DNA of 35,667 bases, taken from an uncultured Clostridia bacterium (GTDB taxonomy: Bacteria; Bacillota; Clostridia; Oscillospirales; Ruminococcaceae). The first letter of the stretch is position 1. Each line of letters opens with the position of its first letter. The notes beneath the pieces were generated by a model. That model was not told where the DNA came from and searched no databases. It saw only the letters and a list, made by a program, of their open reading frames with translations. A program made the translations under genes and the position numbers. Below are positions 8,305 to 16,375 of this stretch, piece after piece. Where the stretch lies: positions 1 through 35,667 of the forward strand of contig CANDEV010000026.1 in the NCBI GenBank assembly GCA_947383835.1. The letters run 5' to 3'.

Positions 8305-8640
8305 ATGAAGAAATATTTCAGCGAATATATCGCGGCAATGCTCCTTGCGCTGGAGGACGAAGCGACCGATTTTGAAAGTCTTAAGCGGGAGCTTCTTGTG
8401 AAGATACAGTTTATGCAGCATGAAAGACTTATACATTTTTTGGTAACTGTCCTCTTTGCGCTGCTTATGTTCATGAGCCTTATTGCCTTTCTCGTTTCGG
8501 GAAATCTCGGTATGCTTGCGGCTGCCGTGCTTATGCTGGCGCTGCTTGTGCCGTATATCGCCCACTATTATTTTCTTGAAAACGGCGTACAGAAGCTTTA
8601 CCGTATTTACGACCAAGTGTGCGAAAAGCTGAATTTATAA
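8305..8640 (+). CDS. Small two-span membrane protein, unknown function
   Basis: 111 residues. A charged N-terminal half (acidic cluster LEDEATDFESLKREL) precedes two hydrophobic segments (about 43-64 and 68-88), and a charged tail follows. Both ends are therefore probably on the cytoplasmic side. The ribosome site is weak (GGGGCGG). It sits 33 bases before the EAL gene behind a shared promoter, so a link to c-di-GMP signalling is possible but only inferred from position. No family recognised. Confidence 0.75.
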   Translation: MKKYFSEYIAAMLLALEDEATDFESLKRELLVKIQFMQHERLIHFLVTVLFALLMFMSLIAFLVSGNLGMLAAAVLMLALLVPYIAHYYFLENGVQKLYRIYDQVCEKLNL

Positions 8641-8673
8641 TCTCTGATCTCTACCCTCTGATAGGAGGCACAT

Positions 8674-9879
8674 ATGAAAATTACACCTGAGATAGTTCGG
8701 GAAGTTATTGAAAATAAAGATATTTTTGTTGAATTTCAACCCATCTATTCCCTGAATACCAAAAAGATAATCGGACTTGAAGCTCTTGCAAGAGGAGATT
8801 ACAAGGGAGAAGTAGTCTCGCCTTATTTCCTTTTTAATTATGCCGAAAAAAACGGGAACGTCCTGTCAGTTGACAGACTTTGCCGCGAAAAGGCTATGAG
8901 AGCGTTTGCTGCGGAAAAGTCCGAATCAATGCTGTTTATCAACTTTGAGACGTCGGTGCTGAACAGTGTTGCTCCCGGAAACGGCGAGATATTGAAAACC
9001 GCGGCGGATAACCATATTTCCCCCGAAAATATAGTTATCGAGCTGAACGAATCCCACGTCAAGGACAGCTACGATCTTATGATGTTCGTGAATTACTACC
9101 GTTCAAAGGGCTTTCTTATCGCTTTGGACAATGTCAACGCAGGCCTTGAAACAATGAACAGGGTCATGCTCGTCAATCCGGACATAATCAAGATAGACAG
9201 GTCTATCGTCAGCAGTATCGAATCCAACTCCTATAATCAGGAGGTGTTCAAGTCTATCATCAACACAGCCAAGCAGATAGGCGCAATGACGGTTGCCGAA
9301 AGCGTTGAGACCGTTGACGAGGTAATAACCTGTATGCTTATGGGCGTGGACTATTTTCAGGGCTTTTATTTCTCCCGCCCGGAGCAGTTTAATTACATAT
9401 TCTCAAATGAAGCAAGGCTTAAGCTTGAGGACGCTGCTTTAAAGCTGAACCTGAGCATAAAGAAAAATCCCACGGCGGTGAACGTGCAGATCGAGACGTA
9501 TAAGCGCATAATATATGATATTGTGAGCGCGCTTGTCAACGTCGATCCCAAGGATTATGACAAGGCTTTGTACAATTATGTCTCCGCGCACCGCGAGATA
9601 GAATGTGCGTTCCTGATAGACGAAAAGGGCTTCCAGATAACCGAGACGGTCATGACCGAGGACACGGAGATACTTCCCGGCTACCAGCCTGCGATCAGGG
9701 GCGTGAACCATGACATTAAAAATTATTACTATGCGGTCAAGGAGCAGATAGAGGATCCATTTATTTCGGGCTGGTACATATCGAGCGCAACAGGAAAAAA
9801 CTGCAAGACCATTTCGTCCCACTTCTACGACAAAAATAACAAGCTTATTGTTGCCTGTGTGGACTTGAAGAGACGGTAA
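8674..9879 (+). CDS. EAL-domain protein with C-terminal sensor domain (YkuI type)
   Basis: 401 residues from ATG 8674, AGGAGG 5 bases upstream. Residues ~8-245 form an EAL domain, the fold of c-di-GMP phosphodiesterases. Present: GLEALARG (the EAL signature), NFETS, VIELNES, IKIDRSIV, AESVET and QGFYFSRP. The usual DDFG pair is LDNVNAG, so the second metal-binding Asp is Asn. The C-terminal ~135 residues (LIDEKGFQITETV, GWYISSATGKNCKTISSHFY) resemble the PAS-like domain of Bacillus YkuI, which has nearly the same length. Role: c-di-GMP hydrolysis or sensing in the cytoplasm. The altered metal site makes a binding-only or slow enzyme possible. It shares a transcript with the small membrane gene upstream. 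Confidence 0.88.
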   Translation: MKITPEIVREVIENKDIFVEFQPIYSLNTKKIIGLEALARGDYKGEVVSPYFLFNYAEKNGNVLSVDRLCREKAMRAFAAEKSESMLFINFETSVLNSVAPGNGEILKTAADNHISPENIVIELNESHVKDSYDLMMFVNYYRSKGFLIALDNVNAGLETMNRVMLVNPDIIKIDRSIVSSIESNSYNQEVFKSIINTAKQIGAMTVAESVETVDEVITCMLMGVDYFQGFYFSRPEQFNYIFSNEARLKLEDAALKLNLSIKKNPTAVNVQIETYKRIIYDIVSALVNVDPKDYDKALYNYVSAHREIECAFLIDEKGFQITETVMTEDTEILPGYQPAIRGVNHDIKNYYYAVKEQIEDPFISGWYISSATGKNCKTISSHFYDKNNKLIVACVDLKRR

Positions 9880-9924
9880 AAATCATTGCCTGCGAAAATT
9901 TTGTTTTTATAGGAGGACTTTATT

Positions 9925-10125
9925 ATGAGGAAAAATAATGAAAGCTGCCATAGCTTATGCGTTGTAATATCCGCAGCGGCAGCATTTATGGCGTTTTTGG
10001 CGCTGTTAATAAGCATTGCCGCTTTTATCGAGAGCTGCAAAAAGAGGCACATAACCACGACGGAATACGATTACTGCGAATTTGGGGAAGATGATGATAC
10101 GGACAGCGGCGAGCTTGCGTTTTAG
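9925..10125 (+). CDS. Small single-span membrane protein, acidic tail
   Basis: 66 residues with an excellent ribosome site (AGGAGGAC, 8 bases before the ATG). One hydrophobic helix (VVISAAAAFMAFLALLISIAAF) lies between a short basic N-terminus and an acidic tail (EFGEDDDTDSGE). It is 45 bases after the EAL gene with no terminator between, so probably co-transcribed. The start, composition and spacing support a real gene; function unknown. Confidence 0.75.
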   Translation: MRKNNESCHSLCVVISAAAAFMAFLALLISIAAFIESCKKRHITTTEYDYCEFGEDDDTDSGELAF

Positions 10126-10512
10126 AGCAAGTCATAAAATTATCTTTACTGCTTATGTCTTAAGAGATTAAGAGGCAAGAGTTTTATTGGTTTGCTGTAG
10201 TATAAATCTCTGCGAGACCTTTTAATTTATGCTTGGATAATTTTATGGATTGCTGTGGTCAAAAAAATTTTGCCTATTGCTTCTTGATTTCTTAGATTTC
10301 CGAAAAAATCAAGAAACTTAGAAAGTTTTAAGATTTAGGCAGGAATAACGGCTCGGCAGGGTCATTACATATGATTTTGCGGCTATTGAAAAGTTGGCGG
10401 TGTTCTTTGCGGAATGTGTCTGTAAAGGACAGCGATCAATAGCATATTACTATTTAAAACATCAAATAGTAAGTTATCCAAATATTAATGTAATTATGAT
10501 TTGGGGGAAACA
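10126..10512. other. Long non-coding interval
   Basis: 387 A+T-rich bases without a gene. It contains a partial inverted repeat (TTGATTTCTTAGATTTCC against AAGAAACTTAGAAAG at 10283-10324). I find no consensus promoter, terminator or known RNA here. The phrase TTGCTGTAGTATAAAT near 10191 recurs in altered form near 14892, which may mark decayed repeats. Confidence 0.4.
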
Positions 10513-11586
10513 ATGCTTAATTATTTAGTTAAATTGTGTTTAACAATATTGTTATTTATTTTGGTTTACCATAAATTTTTTAATTATATAAAAATGCTGA
10601 AAAATACAGCTTACGGAAAAATTAAAACGGCGGCAGTTTGTATTTCGGCTTTGCTGTCAGCGGCTGCGGCTGTAATTTTACTTACGCTGTTTGAGTTTGT
10701 TTTGGTTGCGGTGCTGTTTGCGGTGGCTTGGTTTGGCAGAAAAAAACTTTCCACTTTTGCAAATGGAATTTTGTGCAGAAAAAAAGGTAAGCTCAAGCTT
10801 GCAGGAATTTCAGCGGCAGTAATTTTTTTATTGTGGTTCGGACTGGCTTTGTTTTATAGAACAGACATAGGAATGCCTATAGGTGTAAAAAATTATCTGT
10901 ATCATAAATATGGGGAAGAATTTGACGTATCGGGATTTTTCGGAGCAACGGTTTGGGGACACCCGACTAATCAGTTTACCTGCTGTCCAAAAAGCGAAAA
11001 TTCTCAAACCGATTCATTTAATGTAACACGTAAAAACACGCTTTCAATTGGAAGCAGGCTTTTTGCAAGTGATAATTATTTTGGGGTGTTAATCAGAGAG
11101 GATTACGAGAATTATATTTCTACGTTTATTGACGATTATTTTGATGAATTTAAAGTATATGTACGATTTGATTCAAGCGGGTTGAGCAATGTGAAGTATA
11201 TGTCGGATTGCTTTGATAAGAGTACATCTTTGGAAGATTTTCTTTCTTTTCAAAGGAATGAGAATAAAATCCGTGCATGTAATACAGCTAAGTTAATTGT
11301 TTTTTTGGATAAGCAACCTGAAATTGCAGAAAAAGATAATGTTGTAAAAAAAATTGAAAGTTTTTTACAACAAATATCAAATGAGCAGTTATGCTATACT
11401 AATATTTTTTTTGCAGTATTTAAAGATGATTCAAAATATTCTTATGATTTTTTGAATAGAAAAAATTTCTATTCTTGGAGTTCAGTAAATAATTGGGACT
11501 ATAGTCCAATTTATATTACTTCTATAATAAATCATGAGGCTCAAATATCACATTTATATGTTGATGACAAATTTTTTAAATTTTAG
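10513..11586 (+). CDS. Membrane protein of unknown function
   Basis: 357 residues from ATG 10513, placed by GGGGGAAA 5-7 bases upstream (a TTG at 10501 is in frame but lacks a site). Three hydrophobic segments lie in the first ~120 residues (about 3-20, 36-68, 95-115), then a soluble domain of ~235 residues, Phe/Tyr/Asn-rich, with one notable stretch (WGHPTNQFTCCPKSEN). The domain probably lies outside the cell. No family recognised. A+T content is high, above that of the flanking housekeeping genes, which hints at transfer. A stub of another reading frame with a strong ribosome site begins 13 bases later. Confidence 0.7.
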   Translation: MLNYLVKLCLTILLFILVYHKFFNYIKMLKNTAYGKIKTAAVCISALLSAAAAVILLTLFEFVLVAVLFAVAWFGRKKLSTFANGILCRKKGKLKLAGISAAVIFLLWFGLALFYRTDIGMPIGVKNYLYHKYGEEFDVSGFFGATVWGHPTNQFTCCPKSENSQTDSFNVTRKNTLSIGSRLFASDNYFGVLIREDYENYISTFIDDYFDEFKVYVRFDSSGLSNVKYMSDCFDKSTSLEDFLSFQRNENKIRACNTAKLIVFLDKQPEIAEKDNVVKKIESFLQQISNEQLCYTNIFFAVFKDDSKYSYDFLNRKNFYSWSSVNNWDYSPIYITSIINHEAQISHLYVDDKFFKF

Positions 11587-11598
11587 GAGGAAAATTAA

Positions 11599-11634
11599 AT
11601 GGCACTTATATATGAACAACTTGTTTTGTTATAG
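11599..11634 (+). pseudogene. 11-codon stub of a gene cut by a repeat element
   Basis: An AGGAGG ribosome site (11585-11590) and an ATG at 11599 open a frame MALIYEQLVLL that stops at 11632-11634, exactly at the left end of the miniature repeat element. The fine ribosome site and ideal spacing suggest the start of a gene whose body was lost by insertion or deletion. A genuine 11-residue peptide is the alternative. Confidence 0.4.
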
Positions 11635-11776
11635 CCTGTTCAGAATTTTTTGCCGCTGACTGCGTTAAAAATCCTTGGAATACAACAAGTATTCCTGCGG
11701 ATTTTTGCCTTGTCATCGACAAAATCTTGCCAAAAATCCGCACATAACACATAAAAAGATACTGAACAGGCTCTTA
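11632..11776. repeat. Miniature inverted-repeat element, family 1, copy A
   Basis: About 145 bases bounded by TA at both sides and by imperfect inverted ends (GCCTGTTCAG at 11634-11643; CTGAACAGGC at 11762-11771). It shares a core with the copy at 26227: GCGTTAAAAATCCTTG, GTATTCCTGCGGATTTTTGC, CGACAAAAT, then CAAAAATCCGCA. The core folds into a hairpin (AAAAATCCTTGGAATAC against GTATTCCTGCGGATTTTT). It encodes nothing. Confidence 0.75.
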
Positions 11777-11835
11777 AAGCGAAAGCAGTAAAGGCATATT
11801 ACATTTTACTATAATTGGAAAGGATAGATATTTAA

Positions 11836-12741
11836 ATGTCAAAGGAAAAAGTTATTGACGCAAACAGCGGTTTTATCAAAAAAATAGTGACGGCGGTCAT
11901 TATTATATTTGTACTGCTTATTATTCTGATGAATTCGTTCACCACCGTTAAAGCGGGTCATTCGGGAGTTGTAACAACTTTCGGCAAGGTCTCGGAGGGT
12001 GTGCTTTCCGAGGGACTGCATTTTAAGATACCGTTTATTCAGAATATAATTCTGATAGACAACAGGGTGCAAAAGGCAGAAGCCTCCTGTTCCTCCGCTT
12101 CAAAGGATTTGCAGACGGTCTCGTCAACTATTGCTGTAAACTATAAGGTGCTTAACGGATACTCCGCAAGCGTTTACAAAAATATCGGCATGGATTACGA
12201 GGAGGTAATTATCACTCCGGCTATACAGGAGTGCGTAAAAGCCGTCACAGCTAAATTCACTGCTGAAGAGCTTATTACCAACCGTCAAAATGTTGGCGAT
12301 CAGATGATGGATCTGCTGAAAGAAAAAATTGGTAATTACGGCATTGATATCCAAATATTTAACATCACGGCCTTTGATTTTACAGACGAATACAACGCCG
12401 CTATCGAGGCGAAGCAGACCGCACAGCAGAATGCTCTGAAAGCGGAGCAGGACTTGCAGCGTATAAAGGTAGAGGCGCAGCAGACCATTGAAAAGGCGCA
12501 GGCGGAAGCTGAGGCGTACCGTCTGAAATCCGAGCAGATAACTCCCGAAATACTTATCAGCAACTACATCGAAAAGTGGGACGGCAAGCTCCCCACCATG
12601 GTTTCGGGGGACGGCGGCAATGTGATGATAGATATTTCCGAGCTTATGAAAGGCATAAGCAGCGGAGCGAACGCGGCTTCAAGCTATGTTCCTCCCGTTG
12701 TGCAGAGTGTTCCCGAAGACGATAACGAAAATGAGGAGTAA
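11836..12741 (+). CDS. SPFH/prohibitin-family membrane protein
   Basis: 301 residues from ATG 11836, with GGAAAGGAT upstream. A short cytoplasmic N-terminus and one membrane helix (IVTAVIIIFVLLIILMNSF, about 17-36) lead into the SPFH domain (about 37-210: VKAGHSGVVTTFGKV, GLHFKIPFIQ, TVSSTIAVNYKV). A coiled coil rich in Ala, Gln and Glu (EAKQTAQQNALKAEQDLQ) follows, then a Ser/Ala-rich acidic tail. Such proteins form large ring assemblies in the membrane, and in bacteria they are linked to membrane organisation and to control of membrane proteases. No NfeD or FtsH gene is adjacent, so the partner is unknown. Confidence 0.9.
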   Translation: MSKEKVIDANSGFIKKIVTAVIIIFVLLIILMNSFTTVKAGHSGVVTTFGKVSEGVLSEGLHFKIPFIQNIILIDNRVQKAEASCSSASKDLQTVSSTIAVNYKVLNGYSASVYKNIGMDYEEVIITPAIQECVKAVTAKFTAEELITNRQNVGDQMMDLLKEKIGNYGIDIQIFNITAFDFTDEYNAAIEAKQTAQQNALKAEQDLQRIKVEAQQTIEKAQAEAEAYRLKSEQITPEILISNYIEKWDGKLPTMVSGDGGNVMIDISELMKGISSGANAASSYVPPVVQSVPEDDNENEE

Positions 12742-12764
12742 TATTTTAATAACTTATATAGAAT

Positions 12765-12872
12765 AAGGAAAGGCTGTTTGAGGAGGAAGATTACGTCCCG
12801 GTCCACGATCCGCAGGTTTGACAGGAGTAAACTCCGAGAGATGCATGAGAGTGGGACGTCTGCCAAACAGCC
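12765..12872 (+). ncRNA. Candidate structured RNA, class unknown
   Basis: GGCTGTTTG (12772-12780) pairs perfectly with CAAACAGCC (12864-12872). After an internal loop (12 and 4 bases) ACGTCCC (12793-12799) pairs with GGGACGT (12853-12859). The central region holds the small hairpin GGAG-taaa-CTCC (12824-12835). The 12-base purine-rich bulge AGGAGGAAGATT is striking. A separate terminator hairpin follows at 12882. The RNA lies between the SPFH stop and the gdhA promoter. It lacks the conserved core of SRP RNA and I cannot match it to a riboswitch. A TAGAAT at 12759 may be its -10 box, without a clear -35. Confidence 0.5.
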
Positions 12873-12881
12873 ATGTTTTCC

Positions 12882-12915
12882 AGCCGCTTTGAATGATCAA
12901 GGCGGCTTTATTTAT
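12882..12915 (+). terminator. Terminator of the SPFH gene and structured RNA
   Basis: AGCCGCTTTGA and TCAAGGCGGCT form an 11-bp stem (one G-U) with a 4-base loop, then TTTATTTA. Confidence 0.75.
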
Positions 12916-13031
12916 GTAAGCCATAAATTAACAGCTCGCTGAATTATGCTATAGAAAATATTTCATAATTCGGGATTTTGTCGGATTTTTTTGCAATTTT
13001 TTTAATTTTTTGGATTTTTTTCAAAAAAGAC

Positions 13032-13060
13032 TTGCAAAATCTTCCCGAATGGTGTATAAT
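13032..13060 (+). promoter_or_regulatory. gdhA promoter
   Basis: TTGCAA at 13032-13037 and TATAAT at 13055-13060 with a 17-base spacer. The transcript should start near 13067, giving a leader of about 58 bases before the ATG. Confidence 0.85.
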
Positions 13061-13124
13061 TATTCTGTTAGTAAATGAGGACGTGTTTTTACGTCTCCGA
13101 AACATTATCAGGGAGGAAATTACA

Positions 13125-14483
13125 ATGGCATTTAAAAATGAGTACCTTAAAGGCGTGTACGAAAAGGTTGAAAAGCGCAACCCCGGCGAGACGGAGTTTC
13201 TTCAGGCTGTAAGAGAGGTTCTGGAGTCCTTTGAGCCTGTTGTTGAAAAGGATAAGTCCTACGAGACAAACGGAATTATCGACAGAATTGTCGAGCCCGA
13301 GCGTTTCATTCAGTTCAGAGTTTCATGGGTGGACGACAAGGGCAACGTTCAGGTGAACCGCGGCTTCCGCTGCCAGTTCAATTCCGCTATCGGACCTTAC
13401 AAGGGCGGTCTCAGACTTCACCCCTCCGTTTGCGCTTCCGTAATCAAGTTCCTCGGCTTCGAGCAGATTTTCAAGAACAGCCTTACAGGTCTGCCTATGG
13501 GCGGCGGTAAGGGCGGCTCCGACTTCGATCCCAAGGGCAAGTCCGACCGCGAGGTAATGGCTTTCTGCCAGAGCTTTATGACAGAGCTTTCCAAGCACAT
13601 CGGCGCTGACACCGACGTTCCCGCAGGAGATATCGGTACAGGCGCACGTGAGATCGGCTATATGTTCGGTCAGTATAAGAGACTCCGCAACGAGTTCACA
13701 GGCGTTCTCACAGGCAAGGGACTTTCCTACGGCGGTTCTCTCGCAAGAACAGAGGCTACAGGCTACGGACTTTGCTACTTCACCGAGGAAATGCTCAATT
13801 GCATGAAGAACGACAGCTTTAAGGGCAAGACCGTTGTAATTTCCGGTTCGGGCAACGTTGCTATCTACGCTACAAAGAAAGCTACAGAGCTTGGCGGCAA
13901 GGTAGTTGCACTCTCCGACTCAAACGGTTACATTCACGACCCCGACGGAATCGAGCTTGATCTCGTTAAGCAGATCAAAGAGGTTGAACGCGGCAGGATC
14001 AAGGAGTATGTTGACAGAACTTCCCACAAGAACGTTACCTACACAGAGGGCTGCAAGGGCATTTGGACTATCAAGTGCGACGTTGCTCTTCCTTGTGCAA
14101 CACAGAACGAGCTTGACGGCGAGTCTGCGGACGCTCTTATCAAGAACGGCGTAATTGCTGTTGCAGAGGGCGCAAATATGCCTTCAACTCCCGAAGCTAT
14201 CGAGAAATTCCTCGCTGCAAAGGTTATGTTCGGTCCCGCAAAGGCTGCAAACGCAGGCGGCGTTGCAACTTCAGGTCTTGAGATGTCTCAGAACAGCGAG
14301 AGACTCAGCTGGACATTCGAGGAGGTTGACTCAAAGCTCAAGGGCATTATGGTAAATATCTTCCACAACGCATATAACGCTTCCAAGGAGTACGGCGCAG
14401 AGGGCAACCTCGTTATGGGCGCGAACATAGCAGGCTTCCTTAAGGTTGCGGACGCTATGAAGTGGCAGGGCGTTGCTTACTAA
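13125..14483 (+). CDS. gdhA: NADP-type glutamate dehydrogenase
   Basis: 452 residues from ATG 13125, GGGAGG 8 bases upstream; the longer frame from 12978 would run through the promoter. It interconverts 2-oxoglutarate plus ammonium and glutamate. Length and motifs fit the hexameric NADP type: GPYKGGLRLHPSVCASVIKF, LPMGGGKGGSDFDPKGKS with the catalytic Lys region, PAGDIGTGAREIGYM, the Rossmann motif VVISGSGNVAIYA, and GPAKAANAGGVATSGLEMSQ. Codons are strongly biased to C-ending forms (GGC, AAC, TTC), as in a highly expressed gene and unlike its neighbours. Monocistronic between its promoter and terminator. Confidence 0.97.
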   Translation: MAFKNEYLKGVYEKVEKRNPGETEFLQAVREVLESFEPVVEKDKSYETNGIIDRIVEPERFIQFRVSWVDDKGNVQVNRGFRCQFNSAIGPYKGGLRLHPSVCASVIKFLGFEQIFKNSLTGLPMGGGKGGSDFDPKGKSDREVMAFCQSFMTELSKHIGADTDVPAGDIGTGAREIGYMFGQYKRLRNEFTGVLTGKGLSYGGSLARTEATGYGLCYFTEEMLNCMKNDSFKGKTVVISGSGNVAIYATKKATELGGKVVALSDSNGYIHDPDGIELDLVKQIKEVERGRIKEYVDRTSHKNVTYTEGCKGIWTIKCDVALPCATQNELDGESADALIKNGVIAVAEGANMPSTPEAIEKFLAAKVMFGPAKAANAGGVATSGLEMSQNSERLSWTFEEVDSKLKGIMVNIFHNAYNASKEYGAEGNLVMGANIAGFLKVADAMKWQGVAY

Positions 14484-14508
14484 GACTTAAGACTTACGCA
14501 AAAATAAA

Positions 14509-14540
14509 AGAGGATAACCGATCGGCTATCCTCTTTTTAT
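14509..14540 (+). terminator. gdhA terminator
   Basis: AGAGGATA and TATCCTCT with CCGATCGG between them form a continuous hairpin, followed by TTTTTATT. Confidence 0.9.
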
Positions 14541-14591
14541 TATGATTTCCGCCGCCTTGGGTGCGGCTTTTGTTTATAAGAATTACAAAAA

Positions 14592-14624
14592 CCCACGCAA
14601 ACTCATTTAACAGGCTTGCGTGGG
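14592..14624 (+). terminator. Second hairpin downstream of gdhA
   Basis: CCCACGCAA (14592-14600) pairs with TTGCGTGGG (14616-14624); CTTTGTCATTATTT follows. It could be a back-up terminator. Its role is uncertain because the T-run is broken. Confidence 0.45.
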
Positions 14625-14678
14625 CTTTGTCATTATTTACAATAAGTGTTCAGGATAAACAGTCTGCGCGGTTAATCT

Positions 14679-14761
14679 CCAATTAAAAAGAGTATAAAAA
14701 TCAAGCAAAAGCTTTGATATATGTGGTTTTGCGCAGATTTTTTGTCTGCACTTTTAATTGG
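14679..14761. repeat. Miniature inverted repeat, family 2, copy A
   Basis: 83 bases with perfect 10-bp ends (CCAATTAAAA and TTTTAATTGG). The inner part contains GCAAAA, ATATATG and GCGCAGATTTTTTG, shared with copies at 16278 and 26394. Non-coding, A+T-rich. Confidence 0.7.
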
Positions 14762-14798
14762 ATATTATAGCGGTACATAAAAATATCTTGACAAAATT

Positions 14799-14871
14799 CG
14801 TAGGGGACGGGTTTCCCGTCCCGTGGTTCAGCATATTTTTGTATCGCGGGCGGGAAGACCCCGCTCCTACA
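14799..14871. repeat. G+C-rich inverted repeat, family 3
   Basis: CGTAGGGGACGGGTTTCCCG on the left is matched by an imperfect inverted copy (CGGGCGGGAAGACCCCGCTC) on the right, about 73 bases in all. It lies just after the NSS transporter stop and may serve as its terminator. A partial copy of the left arm (ATTCGTAGGGATGGG) occurs at 1408-1423. Confidence 0.6.
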
Positions 14872-14910
14872 GTATGGCTATTTTTATGAATTGCTATAGT
14901 ATAAATGCTG

Positions 14911-16254
14911 TCACACAATTCCGAAAAGCGATGAGATGAGTATAACAGCCATACAGATCGGTACAACAAATTTTATCATGAAAATATAAAGCTTTTTGGA
15001 CTTGAATTTTCCGTTAAGCTCAACCTCATCTATGACTGTCTGCGGTTTTACGGCATAGCCTATGAGAACAGCTGTTATAAGCGCAACGATCGGCATTGCA
15101 ATGTTGTTGCTTATAAAATCGAAGAAGTCCAGTATCTGATAGCCGAATATCTTGACGTTTGACCAAACACCGTAGCCAAGCGTTGACGGCAGAGCAAGCA
15201 AAAATGCGGCAAGCATTACTCCGATGCTGACGGGGACGCGCTTTGCGTGGAATTTTTCCATGAAGATAGATACTATGGTCTCCATAAGGGAAATTGCCGA
15301 GGTCAGAGCGGCAAACAGCACCAGAATAAAGAAAACCAGTCCGAAAATATTGCTGCCCGGCATCGAATCGAAAACCTTTGGGAGCATTACGAACATAAGC
15401 GTGGGACCCTGTTGAAGAGTCTCGCTGCTTCCGCCGGAAAATACGAATACCGAGGGGATTATCATCATTCCTGCAAGGAATGCGATACCTGTGTCGAAAA
15501 GCTCGATATTTCTTACGGAGGATTCAAGGCTGTCCTCACGGCGCATATAAGAGCCGTAGGTTATCATAATGCCCATAGCAAGGGACATTGAATAGAAAAG
15601 CTGACCCATTGCCGCAATGATCGTTTTAATGGAGAACTGTGAAAAGTCGGGCTTGATGTAATAAATAAGTCCCTCAATAGCTCCGTCAAGAGTAAGGCTG
15701 TATATCGAAATGCCGAGTGCAAGAAGCACAAGCAGGGGCATCATGATCTTGCTTACACGCTCGATACCCTTTTCAACACCGAACATTACAACAAGGGACG
15801 TAAGGAAGAGGAAAATCGCAAGGCATACGATAGGTTCTCCCGTTTTTCCGATAAATTCGCCGAAGTATGCATCGTTTGCGGCAGCGTGAGCTTGTCCCGT
15901 GATATAGATCTCGAAGTATTTTATCACCCAGCCGCCTATTACACAGTAGTACGGAAAGATGATTATGGGCACAGCCGAGGCGGCAATACCCAAAAACTTG
16001 AATTTTGGGTGGATAGCTTCATATGCATGAAGCGGACTTTTTCCTGTTTTTCTGCCTATTGCGACCTCGGTTATCATCAGTGCAAAGCCGAAAGTCACTG
16101 CAAGAATGATATAAACCAGAAGGAAAATACCTCCGCCGTATTTTGCGGCAAGGTAGGGAAAGCGCCAGAGATTTCCCATTCCGACAGCGGAACCTGCTGC
16201 GGCAAGAACAAAGCCGATCCTGCCTGAAAAGCTTGATTTTGTTTTTGTAGACAT
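14911..16254 (-). CDS. Sodium-dependent transporter, NSS (neurotransmitter:sodium symporter) family
   Basis: 447 residues from the ATG at 16254; AGGGAGT lies 7 bases upstream. The start GFVLAAAGSAVGMGNLWRFP is the NSS signature that forms the sodium and substrate site, followed by YGGGIFLLVYIILA. Eleven hydrophobic segments are likely, the usual bacterial number; the last is near 428-446. Family members import amino acids with Na+; the substrate cannot be read from the sequence. The gene converges toward gdhA. Its promoter lies at 16376-16404, and a family 2 repeat sits in the leader between promoter and start. Confidence 0.93.
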   Translation of the reverse strand: MSTKTKSSFSGRIGFVLAAAGSAVGMGNLWRFPYLAAKYGGGIFLLVYIILAVTFGFALMITEVAIGRKTGKSPLHAYEAIHPKFKFLGIAASAVPIIIFPYYCVIGGWVIKYFEIYITGQAHAAANDAYFGEFIGKTGEPIVCLAIFLFLTSLVVMFGVEKGIERVSKIMMPLLVLLALGISIYSLTLDGAIEGLIYYIKPDFSQFSIKTIIAAMGQLFYSMSLAMGIMITYGSYMRREDSLESSVRNIELFDTGIAFLAGMMIIPSVFVFSGGSSETLQQGPTLMFVMLPKVFDSMPGSNIFGLVFFILVLFAALTSAISLMETIVSIFMEKFHAKRVPVSIGVMLAAFLLALPSTLGYGVWSNVKIFGYQILDFFDFISNNIAMPIVALITAVLIGYAVKPQTVIDEVELNGKFKSKKLYIFMIKFVVPICMAVILISSLFGIV

Positions 16255-16277
16255 GACATTACTCCCTTGACCTGATT

Positions 16278-16345
16278 TTAATTAAAAGCGCTGAAAAAAT
16301 CCGCGCAAAAGCATATATGCAAATTTTTGTACGCTTTTTAATTAA
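16278..16345. repeat. Miniature inverted repeat, family 2, copy B, in the NSS leader
   Basis: About 68 bases bounded by TTAATTAAAAGCG and CGCTTTTTAATTAA. Inner parts AAAAAATCCGCGCAAAAGCATATATGC and AAATTTTTGTACGC match copies A and C after small changes. It lies between the NSS promoter and ribosome site, so its hairpin is transcribed in the leader. Confidence 0.65.
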
Positions 16346-16375
16346 ACATTAGTATTAGATAAAATAAACAGATTC

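Noticed and set aside
12765..12872. SRP RNA, 6S RNA or a known riboswitch
   Set aside because: The conserved SRP loop (GGUCCGGAAGGAAGCAGCC-like) is missing, the length is too short for 6S RNA, and no riboswitch core I know fits. Kept as an unassigned RNA.
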